This document shows positions 23,603 through 32,431 of a DNA stretch of 56,277 nucleotides, piece after piece. Position 1 is the first letter of the stretch, and each line of letters begins with the position of its first letter. The stretch is from contig JAWCNZ010000006.1 in assembly GCA_038848005.1 (NCBI GenBank), positions 1-56,277 of the forward strand, in the 5' to 3' direction. Under the pieces are notes generated by a model that was given only the letters and a program-made list of their open reading frames with translations, was not told the DNA's origin and made no database searches. The position numbers were made by a program, and so were the translations under genes. This DNA is from JAWCNN01 sp038848005. GTDB lineage: Archaea > Thermoproteota > Bathyarchaeia > Bathyarchaeales > Bathycorpusculaceae.

Positions 23603-24403
23603 ATGGAAAATATTGCCATTATAGGCGCTGGAATGATAGGCAGCGCCATAGCAAAAAGTTTGCTAAAAAAGAAGTACGAAGGCAAAATATTCGCCACTGG
23701 ACTTGAAATAGAAAGACTCAAGGAACTTGAAGGGTTAGGTGTCACAATAACTGACAACAAACAAGCTGCAAAAGAGGCATCCATAATTTTTATATGCGTG
23801 AAGCCAGGCGACGTCGGAAGCGTCCTCAAAGAAATAAGCAGTGAAATTGAAGGAAGACTCGTGGTTTCAACAGCAGCCACAATTCCGCTTAGCTTTTACA
23901 CGAAACTGGTTCCAAAAGCAAAATTTATCCGAATAATGCCAAACATCGCGGTTCTAGTCCAAGAATCTTTCACGGCGTATTGCTGCAGCGAAAACGTAAC
24001 AGCAGAAGACAAAAAGAAAGCTAAGGAAATTTTGGACATGTTTGGAAAATCCGAAGAAGTTGACGAAAAATACATGGACGCCATAACAGCCTTAAGCGGA
24101 AGCGGGCCAGGCTACATATCAGTAATAATGGAAGCCCTAATGTACGCTGGCTTAAAAGTGGGTTTACCACGTGATTTAGCCCTCTACAGTTCAGCCCAAA
24201 CAGTTCTCGGAACGGGAAAACTCCTCCTAGAAACAAGGGAGCATCCAGCAAAAATAAAGGACATGGTGACCACGCCCGGCGGAACAACAATTGAGGCAAT
24301 ATACGTACTGGAAGGAAGCGGCGTTAGACAAGCGTTGATGAAAGCTGTTGAAGAAGCAGCTAAAAAATGTCAGATAATCCGAGAAAAATTAGGCGTAAAC
24401 TAA
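23603..24403 (+). CDS. proC: Pyrroline-5-carboxylate reductase
   Basis: 266 residues from the ATG at 23603. GAGGTGA (23591-23597) lies 5 nt upstream, so the in-frame GTG at 23594 is unlikely. Rossmann motif IAIIGAGMIGSAIA (residues 4-17), IRIMPNIAV and the family signature toward the end (DMVTTPGGTTIEAIYVLE) are present. It reduces pyrroline-5-carboxylate to proline with NAD(P)H. The next gene, the ribose-1,5-bisphosphate isomerase, follows after 42 nt. Confidence 0.93.
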   Translation: MENIAIIGAGMIGSAIAKSLLKKKYEGKIFATGLEIERLKELEGLGVTITDNKQAAKEASIIFICVKPGDVGSVLKEISSEIEGRLVVSTAATIPLSFYTKLVPKAKFIRIMPNIAVLVQESFTAYCCSENVTAEDKKKAKEILDMFGKSEEVDEKYMDAITALSGSGPGYISVIMEALMYAGLKVGLPRDLALYSSAQTVLGTGKLLLETREHPAKIKDMVTTPGGTTIEAIYVLEGSGVRQALMKAVEEAAKKCQIIREKLGVN

Positions 24404-24445
24404 AAGCAATAATAACTTTCGGAGTTGTAAAGTGTTAGAGGAGAA

Positions 24446-25366
24446 ATGTTGACGGTTATTGAAGACACGGCGGAAAAGATAAAGCGGCTTGAAATTCGCG
24501 GTGCAAGAAACATTGCCGTAGCGGCTATAAAAGCAATTGAAACGTTGGCAAGCCAAACCAAAGCAAAAAATAAAAGAGAGCTTTCAGCTGAGCTTTTGGA
24601 AGCTAAGAGGATTCTTTTCGCTTCAAGGGAAACCGAACCGCTCATGCGGAACGTCATACGTTGGATAATAAGCCAAGTGGAAAAAAGCAGTGAAACAGAA
24701 ATAAAAAAATTAGTTGCTATGGTTTCCTATGTTTCAAAGCAGTTTCTCAAAAGCCTTGAAGAATCAAAAGAAAAGATTGCCGAAATTGGAGCGAAAAGAA
24801 TTCGCGGCAACTCGGTTATTCTAACACATTGTCACTCTTCAACAGTTACGTACATGCTTAAAAAGGCTTGGGAAAGCGGTAAATCTTTTGAGGTTATCTG
24901 CACCGAAACCAGACCGTTCTTGCAGGGGAGAATAACGGCTAAGGAAATGCTGGAGTTAGGCGTAAAAACCACGTTAATAGTGGATTCGGCTGCACGTTTT
25001 TTCATGAACGAAGTTGACGTGGTAATCGTCGGAGCGGACGCCATAACCTCAGAGGGCAACGTCATAAACAAAATTGGGACAAGCATGATTGCGTTGGCGG
25101 CGCATGAAGCCCGCACACCGTTCTACGTAGTTTCAGAACTGCTAAAGTTTGACCCAGCAACCATGTACGGCGATTATGAAAAAATAGAGGAAAGAAGCCC
25201 AGACGAGGTTTGGAAGGACCCACCCAAAAACTTGATTATAAGAAATCCAGCTTTTGACGTGACAAAAAGAGATTATATCCATGGCATAATATGCGAAGAA
25301 GGAATAATATCGCCACACTCAGTAGCCGAAGTGGTGCATAGAAAATATCCATGGATTTTCGAATAG
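24446..25366 (+). CDS. Ribose-1,5-bisphosphate isomerase
   Basis: 306 residues of the eIF2B/MtnA-like superfamily. It converts ribose 1,5-bisphosphate to ribulose 1,5-bisphosphate, the second step of the archaeal AMP pathway. C129 in LTHCHSS and D198 in VGADAI align with the catalytic Cys133/Asp202 of the Thermococcus enzyme. GNVINKIGT and YVVSELLKFDP are also typical. GAGGAG precedes the ATG. It is convergent with the RuBisCO gene, 7 nt apart, which sharpens the assignment against an eIF2B-type regulator. Confidence 0.93.
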   Translation: MLTVIEDTAEKIKRLEIRGARNIAVAAIKAIETLASQTKAKNKRELSAELLEAKRILFASRETEPLMRNVIRWIISQVEKSSETEIKKLVAMVSYVSKQFLKSLEESKEKIAEIGAKRIRGNSVILTHCHSSTVTYMLKKAWESGKSFEVICTETRPFLQGRITAKEMLELGVKTTLIVDSAARFFMNEVDVVIVGADAITSEGNVINKIGTSMIALAAHEARTPFYVVSELLKFDPATMYGDYEKIEERSPDEVWKDPPKNLIIRNPAFDVTKRDYIHGIICEEGIISPHSVAEVVHRKYPWIFE

Positions 25367-25373
25367 CCCACGT

Positions 25374-26603
25374 TTACTTCCAAATTTGCAAGGCTACAGC
25401 TAATTCCTCATGTGTTTTGGCGTATTCTTCCAGCGGCATTCCTTCCAAACAAGCTTGAACTGCTTGGCGCATGGCTTTAGCTCCAGCTGCGGTTCCATTT
25501 TTGTGTCCATGAACGCCTCCGCCAGCTTGGATAACAACATCCCTACCGAAAAATTCGATTAGATTTGGAACTAATCTTGGATGTAGCCCTCCAGAAGCCA
25601 CGGGTAAAACCTTTTTTATGCCGTTCATTTCCATCGTTAAAGCTTCACAGTTCTCTCTAACCTCTTCTTTGGATTCAAACATTTTCCCAACAACCGTTCC
25701 AACGTGAAGTTGGTCGACGCCTACGATTCTGGATATTTTTGCTATTACACGCATAGAAATTCCATGAAATGGGTTTTTGGTGAAAGCTGCATGCCCAGCC
25801 CTGTGAGCGTGAATTACAAGGTTAAAGTTTCGGTTGCGAAGTGTCTGCAAAGCTGAAAAACCACAAGTTAAAATGTCAACCATCACGTATTCGCCGCCGT
25901 GAGCCAACACAAACTCCGCCCGACGTATCATCTCCTCAGTTTCAGCCGTAACATTAGCCATGTACACCTTCCGTTCGCCAGTTTCACTTTGAGCTTTATC
26001 CCGCTTCTCTAAGGTTTTGACAACACGCTCCTCAAAACGGTTAAACCTTTGACTGCTTAAGTTTTCGTCATCCTTAACAATGTCGCATCCGCCCAACCAA
26101 GCTTCATAGGCAACTTCCGCATGGTCCGCAGTTTTAAGTCCAAGCTTTGGCTTTATTATGGTTCCAACAAGCGGACGGTCGTAAACCTTCAAAAGTTTGC
26201 GGATGCCCTCAACGCCGAATTTCGGTCCTTCAAAGCTTCGGACAAGCTGCGGTGGAAGATTTATGTCTCTTAATCTAATGTTTTTTAGGGTTCTCAGTCC
26301 AAAAATGTTTCCGGCAACGCTGCTTAAAATGTTCGGCATGTTTCCAAATTCGAAAAGTTCTATGGGATAGGCTATTTTCATGATGTTTCCTTTTATGCTG
26401 AAAACGTGGGCAGCAAGCTCTTTAACGTAAAACTTTTCAGTTGTAAGTTCCGTCCACGTTCCAATGGAGCTTTCCGCCGCAACGCCGCCCGCAGCTTCCG
26501 TTATGCTTACGCCTTCTGGTTCAATGTAAAATTCGCAGACAACATCCGTTTCTTTAGGAGTATATTTTAAATCCACAAAGTCCACATAACGCAAGATGCT
26601 CAA
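25374..26603 (-). CDS. rbcL: Type III ribulose-bisphosphate carboxylase large subunit
   Basis: 409 residues, a full-length archaeal type III RuBisCO. Active-site residues are all visible: K151 and K153 (IIKPKLGL), carbamylated K177 with D179 and E180 (IVKDDE), H266 region (HAHRAGH), loop-6 K307 (VGKMFE), S337-G-G and the phosphate-binding AGGGVHGH. It carboxylates ribulose 1,5-bisphosphate to two 3-phosphoglycerate. No phosphoribulokinase or small subunit is present; with the flanking isomerase and AMP phosphorylase it serves nucleotide salvage rather than a Calvin cycle. Confidence 0.97.
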   Translation of the reverse strand: MSILRYVDFVDLKYTPKETDVVCEFYIEPEGVSITEAAGGVAAESSIGTWTELTTEKFYVKELAAHVFSIKGNIMKIAYPIELFEFGNMPNILSSVAGNIFGLRTLKNIRLRDINLPPQLVRSFEGPKFGVEGIRKLLKVYDRPLVGTIIKPKLGLKTADHAEVAYEAWLGGCDIVKDDENLSSQRFNRFEERVVKTLEKRDKAQSETGERKVYMANVTAETEEMIRRAEFVLAHGGEYVMVDILTCGFSALQTLRNRNFNLVIHAHRAGHAAFTKNPFHGISMRVIAKISRIVGVDQLHVGTVVGKMFESKEEVRENCEALTMEMNGIKKVLPVASGGLHPRLVPNLIEFFGRDVVIQAGGGVHGHKNGTAAGAKAMRQAVQACLEGMPLEEYAKTHEELAVALQIWK

Positions 26604-26677
26604 ACCTCAGCATTACAATGGGAAAATCTATTTAAAACTTTTAACCATCCAAAGCCATATTGGTAAAAGTGTGAGCC

Positions 26678-28225
26678 ATGATGAAACTTAAAGCCAAACT
26701 CTTAGACATTCAAGCTGGAGGAAAACAAATAGCAATACTGGACGATGAAACCGCTGGATTGCTGGGCGTACACTCCTCCGACAGAGTAAGAATAAACTAC
26801 AAAAACAAATGCGTAATCGCCATAGCCAACATAGCCAACAACTTCCCCCACAACCACATAGGACTCTACACAGAAACCTCGGAAATACTTGGAATAAAAA
26901 CTGGAGAATACGTCGAAGTGCAATACGCCTACATACCAGAATCGCTAGGTTATGTGCAAGAGAAAATCCGCGGCGAAAGCCTACAAGAAAGCAAAATAAA
27001 AGCCATAGTTAAAGACGTAGTGGAACACCACCTAAGCGACACCGAAATCGCAGCATTCATAACAGCACTTTACGTTCACGGATTAAACATGCTTGAAATT
27101 GAAGCTTTATCCAGAGCCATGGTGGAAACCGGACGCACCTTAAAACTTGACAAAAAACCCATATTAGACAAACACAGCATAGGAGGCATACCAGGAGACA
27201 AAACAACAATTTTGGTAGTGCCAATCATCGCCTCAGCAGGCTTCACCATCCCCAAAACTTCTTCGAGAGCAGTTACTTCCCCAGCGGGGACAGCCGACCG
27301 TGTTGAAAACTTATGTCCAGTAAACCTGACCATTGAAGAAATAACGGAAGTAGTAAACAAAACAAATGGGTGCATGGCATGGGGCGGCGCATTAGAACTA
27401 GCACCAGCAGACGACATATTCATCCAAGTTGAATACATATTGGGCATAGACCCGCTTCTGCTACCATCAATAATGAGCAAGAAAAAGGCTATAGAAGCCA
27501 CACATGTGGTCATAGACATACCAACAGGAAGAGGGGCAAAAATAAAAACAATAGGAGAAGCCCACACACTGGCGAACAACTTCATCGAGTTAGGAAAACG
27601 TTTAGGCATGAATGTTCGTTGTGCAATAACCTTCGGCGAACAACCTCTGGGATACGCCGTTGGTCCAGGACTTGAGGCTAAGGAAGCGCTTGAAACGATC
27701 ATGGGAAACGGTCCCACAGACCTTAAAGAAAAAGCGACGGAAGTTGCAGGCATACTTTTTGAAATGATGGGCATCGAAAATGGAAAGAAAACAGCGGAAA
27801 AACTATTGAAAAGTGGCAAAGCGGAAAGAAAACTTCGTGAGATAATAGAGGCTCAAGGTGGAAAACCCCAAATTAGGCCAGAAGACATAAAAATAGGAGA
27901 CAAAAAAGCGGAAGTAACCGCAAACAGAGACGGCAAAATTTTGTGGATTAATAACCAAAACATAGCCCAAATTGCCAGAGAAGCAGGCGCACCGAAAGAA
28001 AAAGGCGCAGGAATCAAACTAAAAGTAAAACTTGGCGAAAAGATAAAAAAGGGCACCGTTCTTATGGAGATATTTGCCGAGAGGAACACAAAATTAGAAG
28101 CAGCTGAAAAATTGGCAAATACGCTTCAACTAATTGGAATAGGCAAACGGTGGGAGGAACAAATGCTAATAGACCAAATTCCAGCAAAAACTGCACACAT
28201 AAGACCTTTCACAATAGAACGCTAA
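26678..28225 (+). CDS. AMP phosphorylase
   Basis: 515 residues. An N-terminal about 85-residue domain absent from bacterial thymidine phosphorylase precedes the phosphorylase core: KHSIGGIPGDKTTI (about 166), SSRAVTSPAGTADRVE (about 196) and GRGAKIKTIGEAH; the C-terminal domain has GAGIKLKVKLGEKI. It releases bases from AMP, CMP or UMP with phosphate to give ribose 1,5-bisphosphate. It reads away from RuBisCO (75-nt divergent gap), so one promoter region may control both. Confidence 0.94.
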   Translation: MMKLKAKLLDIQAGGKQIAILDDETAGLLGVHSSDRVRINYKNKCVIAIANIANNFPHNHIGLYTETSEILGIKTGEYVEVQYAYIPESLGYVQEKIRGESLQESKIKAIVKDVVEHHLSDTEIAAFITALYVHGLNMLEIEALSRAMVETGRTLKLDKKPILDKHSIGGIPGDKTTILVVPIIASAGFTIPKTSSRAVTSPAGTADRVENLCPVNLTIEEITEVVNKTNGCMAWGGALELAPADDIFIQVEYILGIDPLLLPSIMSKKKAIEATHVVIDIPTGRGAKIKTIGEAHTLANNFIELGKRLGMNVRCAITFGEQPLGYAVGPGLEAKEALETIMGNGPTDLKEKATEVAGILFEMMGIENGKKTAEKLLKSGKAERKLREIIEAQGGKPQIRPEDIKIGDKKAEVTANRDGKILWINNQNIAQIAREAGAPKEKGAGIKLKVKLGEKIKKGTVLMEIFAERNTKLEAAEKLANTLQLIGIGKRWEEQMLIDQIPAKTAHIRPFTIER

Positions 28226-28353
28226 CCTAAAACTATTGATATCTTAACAGCCAAGTTTTACTGGTAATTTTGTGCTGAAATTTCAGCCTCGCTAACGAAT
28301 CCTAAAAAGAACTTCTTTAGCCAAAATAAGCCTTTATAGGGCTTTATTTTAAG

Positions 28354-28438
28354 TGCGGGGGGTGGGATTTGAACCCACGAACCCCTATGGGACAGCCGCC
28401 TCAGGGCTGCGCCTTTGGCCATGCTTGGCAACCCCCGC
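28354..28438 (-). tRNA. tRNA-Leu (anticodon GAG)
   Basis: 85 nt. Acceptor GCGGGGG pairs with CCCCCGC, discriminator A, no encoded CCA. D-arm region GCC...GGC, anticodon stem CAGCC/GGCTG with loop CTGAGGC (anticodon GAG), a long variable arm built on GTCCC...GGGGT as expected for class II leucine tRNAs, and T-arm GTGGG-TTCAAAT-CCCAC. No intron. The upstream minus-strand region is AT-rich and contains TATA-like sequences. Confidence 0.95.
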
Positions 28439-28565
28439 ATGAGTTTGTCAGTTTACTTTTAATTTATGGGTTAAAATTAAATCTTGCTTTAGCCTAACGT
28501 GAAATCGTTTATATCTGCAGCTGATGGAATATAAGTTTGGATTTAAAAGGGGAAGGGTGAAACGT

Positions 28566-29654
28566 TTGAAGGCAGTTGTTCTTGCGGGGGGATTTGCCAC
28601 AAGGTTGAGGCCGCTGAGTTGTACGAGGCCGAAAATTCTTTTTCCGATAGTTAATAAGCCCTTGTTGGAGTGGATTTTTGAGGGACTTGCCAAGAATGGT
28701 GTTGACGAGGTAGTAATGGCGGTTAATTGTCAAACAGAAATTGTATTAAAGCAGCATAGAGTTCAAAAGTGTGGAATGCGTATTATTTATTCTTGTGACC
28801 CGCCGAGAAAACCCTTGGGAACAGGTGGTCCTATAAAGAAGGTTGAAAAAAGCATTGGGCATGGCGGTTCTTTTCTGGTTCTGAATGGAGACATATTTGC
28901 CGATGTAAATTATAGGGAAATCCTAAAAGTGCATGAGGAGAAAGATGCTGTGGCAACGATAGTTCTCTATTATGTTGAAGACCCAAGCAGATATGGGGTT
29001 GTGGAGTTAGCCAACGACAACCGCATAAAAAGGTTTGTTGAAAAACCACGACGAGAAGACGCTCCAACCAACTTGATAAACGCAGGCATCTATATTTTCA
29101 GTCCAGAGATATTCAAATACATACCAGAGGGGCGGATGGTTTCTACGGAACGCGAGGTTTTTCCGAAACTTGTGGAAGAAGGTAAGCTTTACGGTTACGT
29201 TCACGATGGTTTGTGGATGGATATAGGCAAGCCGGAGGACTACTTAAAAATAAACAGAATTCTGCTAAATTCCATTTCCGCCTATCAAAAATTTAAAGCT
29301 GGAGGGGAAGTGAAAATTAACAAGCCCGTGGCTTTTGATAGGAATGTTTTTGTTGGAGAAAAATCAGTTATAGGGCCATATACGGTTTTGGGACGGGACG
29401 TCACTGTTGGAAATAATGTTTCCATTTGTGATTCGGTGGTTTTTCCAGAAACGGAAATATCGGATTTTGCCTCTTTGGAAAGTGCAATAATTGGTGAGGG
29501 AGTTTTTATTGGAAGGAGAGTGAAAGTTGGAAAGGGATGCGTTATAGGGGATTATGTTAAAGTGGGAGATGGTGTGACGTTGGGCGATGGAGTTTTGGTT
29601 TGTCCCTCAAAAGAGGTTAACGGAGAGACATCAACAATTAAATGCATTATTTGA
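28566..29654 (+). CDS. NDP-sugar pyrophosphorylase (nucleotidyltransferase with LbH domain)
   Basis: About 363 residues from TTG 28566 with GGGTGA 5 nt upstream; an upstream in-frame ATG at 28524 lacks such a site and adds 14 residues before the nucleotide-binding loop. LKAVVLAGGFATRLRPL is the G-x-G-T-R-L type signature; LNGDIFAD holds a metal aspartate. Residues from about 250 form left-handed beta-helix hexapeptide repeats. It activates a sugar 1-phosphate with an NTP. It is the first gene of a three-gene sugar-nucleotide operon. Confidence 0.88.
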   Translation: MKAVVLAGGFATRLRPLSCTRPKILFPIVNKPLLEWIFEGLAKNGVDEVVMAVNCQTEIVLKQHRVQKCGMRIIYSCDPPRKPLGTGGPIKKVEKSIGHGGSFLVLNGDIFADVNYREILKVHEEKDAVATIVLYYVEDPSRYGVVELANDNRIKRFVEKPRREDAPTNLINAGIYIFSPEIFKYIPEGRMVSTEREVFPKLVEEGKLYGYVHDGLWMDIGKPEDYLKINRILLNSISAYQKFKAGGEVKINKPVAFDRNVFVGEKSVIGPYTVLGRDVTVGNNVSICDSVVFPETEISDFASLESAIIGEGVFIGRRVKVGKGCVIGDYVKVGDGVTLGDGVLVCPSKEVNGETSTIKCII

Positions 29655-29670
29655 GAGGAGAGAAAGCGCT

Positions 29671-31047
29671 ATGCAGACGCTAGCCTTAGACATAAAAAAG
29701 GAAGAGGTTGATGCTCCGGAAAAACGTGGAAAATACACGGTTGGCATTATAGGTTGTGGACAAAATGGCATTCTCCACGCTTGCAGTTTCGCTGAAGTGG
29801 AGTTTAAGGTTGTATGTGTGGACTCTGACCAAACAATAGTAAATGATATTCTACGAGGCAAAACATCTTTTTTAAGGCGTGAAATTGAGCTTAAATTAAA
29901 AAATCACGTTAAAAGGGGACTTTTAACCGCCACAACAGATTTTAAAACCGCTGTTTCACAGAGTGACTTTGTTGTTATAACGATTCCAGTGGAAGTTGAC
30001 AAGGAAAAAGGGGGTGATTACTCAAGGATTAGGGATTTTTGCAAAAAAGTTGGGTTAAGCCTTCGCCGTGGCTCGGTGGTCATTGTTGCAAGTGTCATGG
30101 GATTCGGCGTCACAGAGGGTTTAATTAAGGATGTTTTAGAGAATGCTTCGGGCTTTAAGGTTGGGGTTGACTTCGGCTTGGCTTATAGTCCGCCCCAAAT
30201 TTTTAATTGGCAAAAACAGGAAGTGTTGACGAATCAGAAGCGAATCGTTGCAGCTTCGGATAAGAGAAGCCTAAATGCGGCTTCGGTTATCATAGGGACT
30301 ATAGCGAGAAATGTTGTTGAAAAGTTGGGAAGTATAAAAGTGGCAGAGGCTGCCATACTTTTTGAGGCTGTGCAACGGGACGTTAATGTTGCTGTTGCCT
30401 CTGAATTTGCATTTTTCTGCGAGAAAGTGGGGATAGATTACTTTGAAGTTTATGAACTTGTAAAGGCTTATGATTCTGTTACGTTGGGTTTGCCCGTGTT
30501 CGCCGATGGAAAAGAGCGTGTAGAGCCATATCTTTTTCTCGAAAACATTGAGAATCTCGAGTTGAAGTTGCGGATATCCACGGCTGCCAGAGAGGTGAAT
30601 GAAGGAATAAATAGGCACGTGGTTAATTTGGTTAAGGGTGCCTTGAAAAGTTGTGGAAAAACGTTGCGAAGGGCGAGAATTTCGCTTTTGGGAATTTCAC
30701 AAACGTCAAACGTGAAAAGTCCTCTAAAAGAGGCTGTTAAAGAGTTAGTTAAAACGTTGGAGGCTAGAGGCGCCAAAATCAACATTTACGACCCATATTT
30801 AAGTGGTGAACAAGCGGAAATGCAGCGTTATTTTAAGAAAAATTTGACGGAAACGTTGGAAGGGGCGGATTGTGTTTTATTGATTACTGGACATGAACAG
30901 TTTAAACGTTTAGACCTTAAGAAAATGAAAGTTATGATGAAAATGCCAGCGGCAATTGTGGATTTGGAGGGGATTGTTGAGCCTTTCAAAGTTGAAAGCG
31001 AAGGTTTCATATATCGAGGTTTAGGTAGAGGAGTTTGGACAAAATGA
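29671..31047 (+). CDS. UDP-sugar dehydrogenase homologue lacking the canonical catalytic residues
   Basis: 458 residues from the ATG at 29671 (GAGAGGAGAG upstream). It has the three-domain plan of UDP-glucose/UDP-ManNAc 6-dehydrogenases: Rossmann GIIGCGQNG (about 25-33), a central helix AEAAILFEAVQRDVN, and a C-terminal UDP-binding-type domain (SPLKEAVKEL, IYDPYL, CVLLITGHEQF). In the family the central helix holds K and N (A-E-x-x-K-x-x-E-N); here these are I229 and A233. The usual PEFL is PPQI (174-177), and no GG-x-C-x-PKD cysteine loop is found (268-282 reads DSVTLGLPVFADG). Oxidation to the uronic acid is therefore doubtful. Confidence 0.75.
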   Translation: MQTLALDIKKEEVDAPEKRGKYTVGIIGCGQNGILHACSFAEVEFKVVCVDSDQTIVNDILRGKTSFLRREIELKLKNHVKRGLLTATTDFKTAVSQSDFVVITIPVEVDKEKGGDYSRIRDFCKKVGLSLRRGSVVIVASVMGFGVTEGLIKDVLENASGFKVGVDFGLAYSPPQIFNWQKQEVLTNQKRIVAASDKRSLNAASVIIGTIARNVVEKLGSIKVAEAAILFEAVQRDVNVAVASEFAFFCEKVGIDYFEVYELVKAYDSVTLGLPVFADGKERVEPYLFLENIENLELKLRISTAAREVNEGINRHVVNLVKGALKSCGKTLRRARISLLGISQTSNVKSPLKEAVKELVKTLEARGAKINIYDPYLSGEQAEMQRYFKKNLTETLEGADCVLLITGHEQFKRLDLKKMKVMMKMPAAIVDLEGIVEPFKVESEGFIYRGLGRGVWTK

Positions 31048-31994
31048 AAAAGTTAGGCGTGGCGGTTATTGGAGCGGGGTTTTGGGGGAGAAACCACGCA
31101 AGAGTCTTTAAAGAGTTAGGCGAAACAGAGCTTTTAGCTGTTTGCGACGTAAACGGCGAAAGAGCTAAAAATTTGGCTGTGCAGTTCGGCGTGGACGCCT
31201 ACACCAACACTGGAAAAATGCTTAAAAGAGGTGACATAGAAGCCGTAAGCATTTGCACTTGGTCAACAAGCCTTGCAAAAGAAGCCTTGAAATCCCTAAA
31301 AGCTGGAAAACACGTTTTGGTTGAAAAGCCAATGGCGGCAAACGTGAAACAAGCGGAAAGACTTTTGAAAACGGCTGATGAAGAAGGACTATGCCTTATG
31401 GTGGGCTTTCTAATGCGGTTCATTCCTGGACTGCAACACATCAAAAAGGCAATAGAGAATAAGACGTTGGGCGAAGTTGTGTGCGCCACGGCGAAAAGGC
31501 TTTCGCAATGGCCAGAGCGAATAGGCGATGTTGGAGTGGTTAAGGACACCGCCATACACGACATTGACATAATACGGCACCTTTTCAACGAGGAACCCAT
31601 GGCTGTTTATGCCAAGATGGGATGCATGATGCATAAAAAATTTGAGGATTACGCCCAAATAATGTTGACATTTGAAAGCGGGAAAAGCGCTTTTATTGAG
31701 GCTAATTGGCTAACGCCATACAAAACCAGAACGCTTGTGGTTACTGGAAGCGAGGGCATAATGAAACTTGACTACATAACGCAGGAATTAACAATCGAAA
31801 ATGTTAAGGAGACCGTACAGCCACGGTATCTATGGCAGGAACCCCTAAAACTTGAGCTACAACACTTTGCAAAATGCATATTAGGAAAAGAAAAACCGTT
31901 GATAACTGGATTAGACGGATTAAAAGCGTTAAAAATAGCCGAAGCCGCAATAAAATCCTCAACAAAGGGAAAAGCCATAAAAATAAACCATTAA
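31044..31994 (+). CDS. Gfo/Idh/MocA-family oxidoreductase
   Basis: 316 residues from ATG 31044, overlapping the previous stop in an ATGA arrangement; TTG at 31035 is a less likely start. Rossmann motif VAVIGAGFWGRNHARVF (about 4-20), the VEKPMA dinucleotide/substrate motif (about 95) and the C-terminal KRLSQWPERIGDVG and HDIDIIRHLF segments are typical. Such enzymes oxidise or reduce sugar hydroxyls, often on nucleotide sugars. With the two genes before it, it probably makes a modified sugar for glycans. Confidence 0.88.
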   Translation: MKKLGVAVIGAGFWGRNHARVFKELGETELLAVCDVNGERAKNLAVQFGVDAYTNTGKMLKRGDIEAVSICTWSTSLAKEALKSLKAGKHVLVEKPMAANVKQAERLLKTADEEGLCLMVGFLMRFIPGLQHIKKAIENKTLGEVVCATAKRLSQWPERIGDVGVVKDTAIHDIDIIRHLFNEEPMAVYAKMGCMMHKKFEDYAQIMLTFESGKSAFIEANWLTPYKTRTLVVTGSEGIMKLDYITQELTIENVKETVQPRYLWQEPLKLELQHFAKCILGKEKPLITGLDGLKALKIAEAAIKSSTKGKAIKINH

Positions 31995-32017
31995 ATCCCC
32001 CTTAAACCTTGAAAGCT

Positions 32018-32063
32018 TTCAAATGTCGTTGTCAATTCAACTTTTGCGCCGACGACATTTAAA
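32018..32063. repeat. Dispersed 46-bp inverted repeat, copy C
   Basis: Arms tt-c-aaatgtcgt (32018-32029) and acgacattt-a-aa (32052-32063) pair at all but one position. Compared with copies A and B, the arm has tgtCGT/aCGaca in place of tgttgt/acaaca, so both arms changed together. The copy lies between two convergent genes (31994 and 32104), where a promoter is not expected. Confidence 0.65.
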
Positions 32064-32103
32064 CCCAAAGTTTTTGCATTACCCCTTAGTGCGGTTAAAC
32101 TTT

Positions 32104-32376
32104 TTATGTTTTTAAGTTGAAAGGTTTTCCCTCACGCAATATTTTTTCTGGAATTTTTTCCTTCCATTTTTTAAGGAACGGCAAATCTTCGCTTTCTTTT
32201 CGCAGTTCATCTGGAAGCATTTCTGGAATTTCATCCCTTATTGGATACCATCTCAGGCATTTGGGACAAATAATCAACCCTTCAACAATTTCCTCTTTCT
32301 CCTCAAAAACCAACAACTCCAGCGGATGATGCTTGTCTATGGGACAAGCCAGCATCTCCATCAACCTCCGCTTCAT
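32104..32376 (-). CDS. trm112: Trm112-like methyltransferase activator
   Basis: About 90 residues from ATG 32376 (MKRRLMEMLACP); the longer frame to 32448 adds residues overlapping the previous gene. Zinc-site cysteines LACP and IICPKC and the motif WYPIRDEIPEMLPDE are diagnostic of Trm112. In eukaryotes and haloarchaea this protein stabilises several methyltransferases acting on tRNA, rRNA and release factors. The gene lies 55 nt downstream of the Trm5-like methyltransferase. Confidence 0.85.
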   Translation of the reverse strand: MKRRLMEMLACPIDKHHPLELLVFEEKEEIVEGLIICPKCLRWYPIRDEIPEMLPDELRKESEDLPFLKKWKEKIPEKILREGKPFNLKT

Positions 32377-32431
32377 ACCAGTATCCTCTCCCCAACAAGG
32401 TTGGAGGCAAGTGTTTATTAAATTTACCAAG

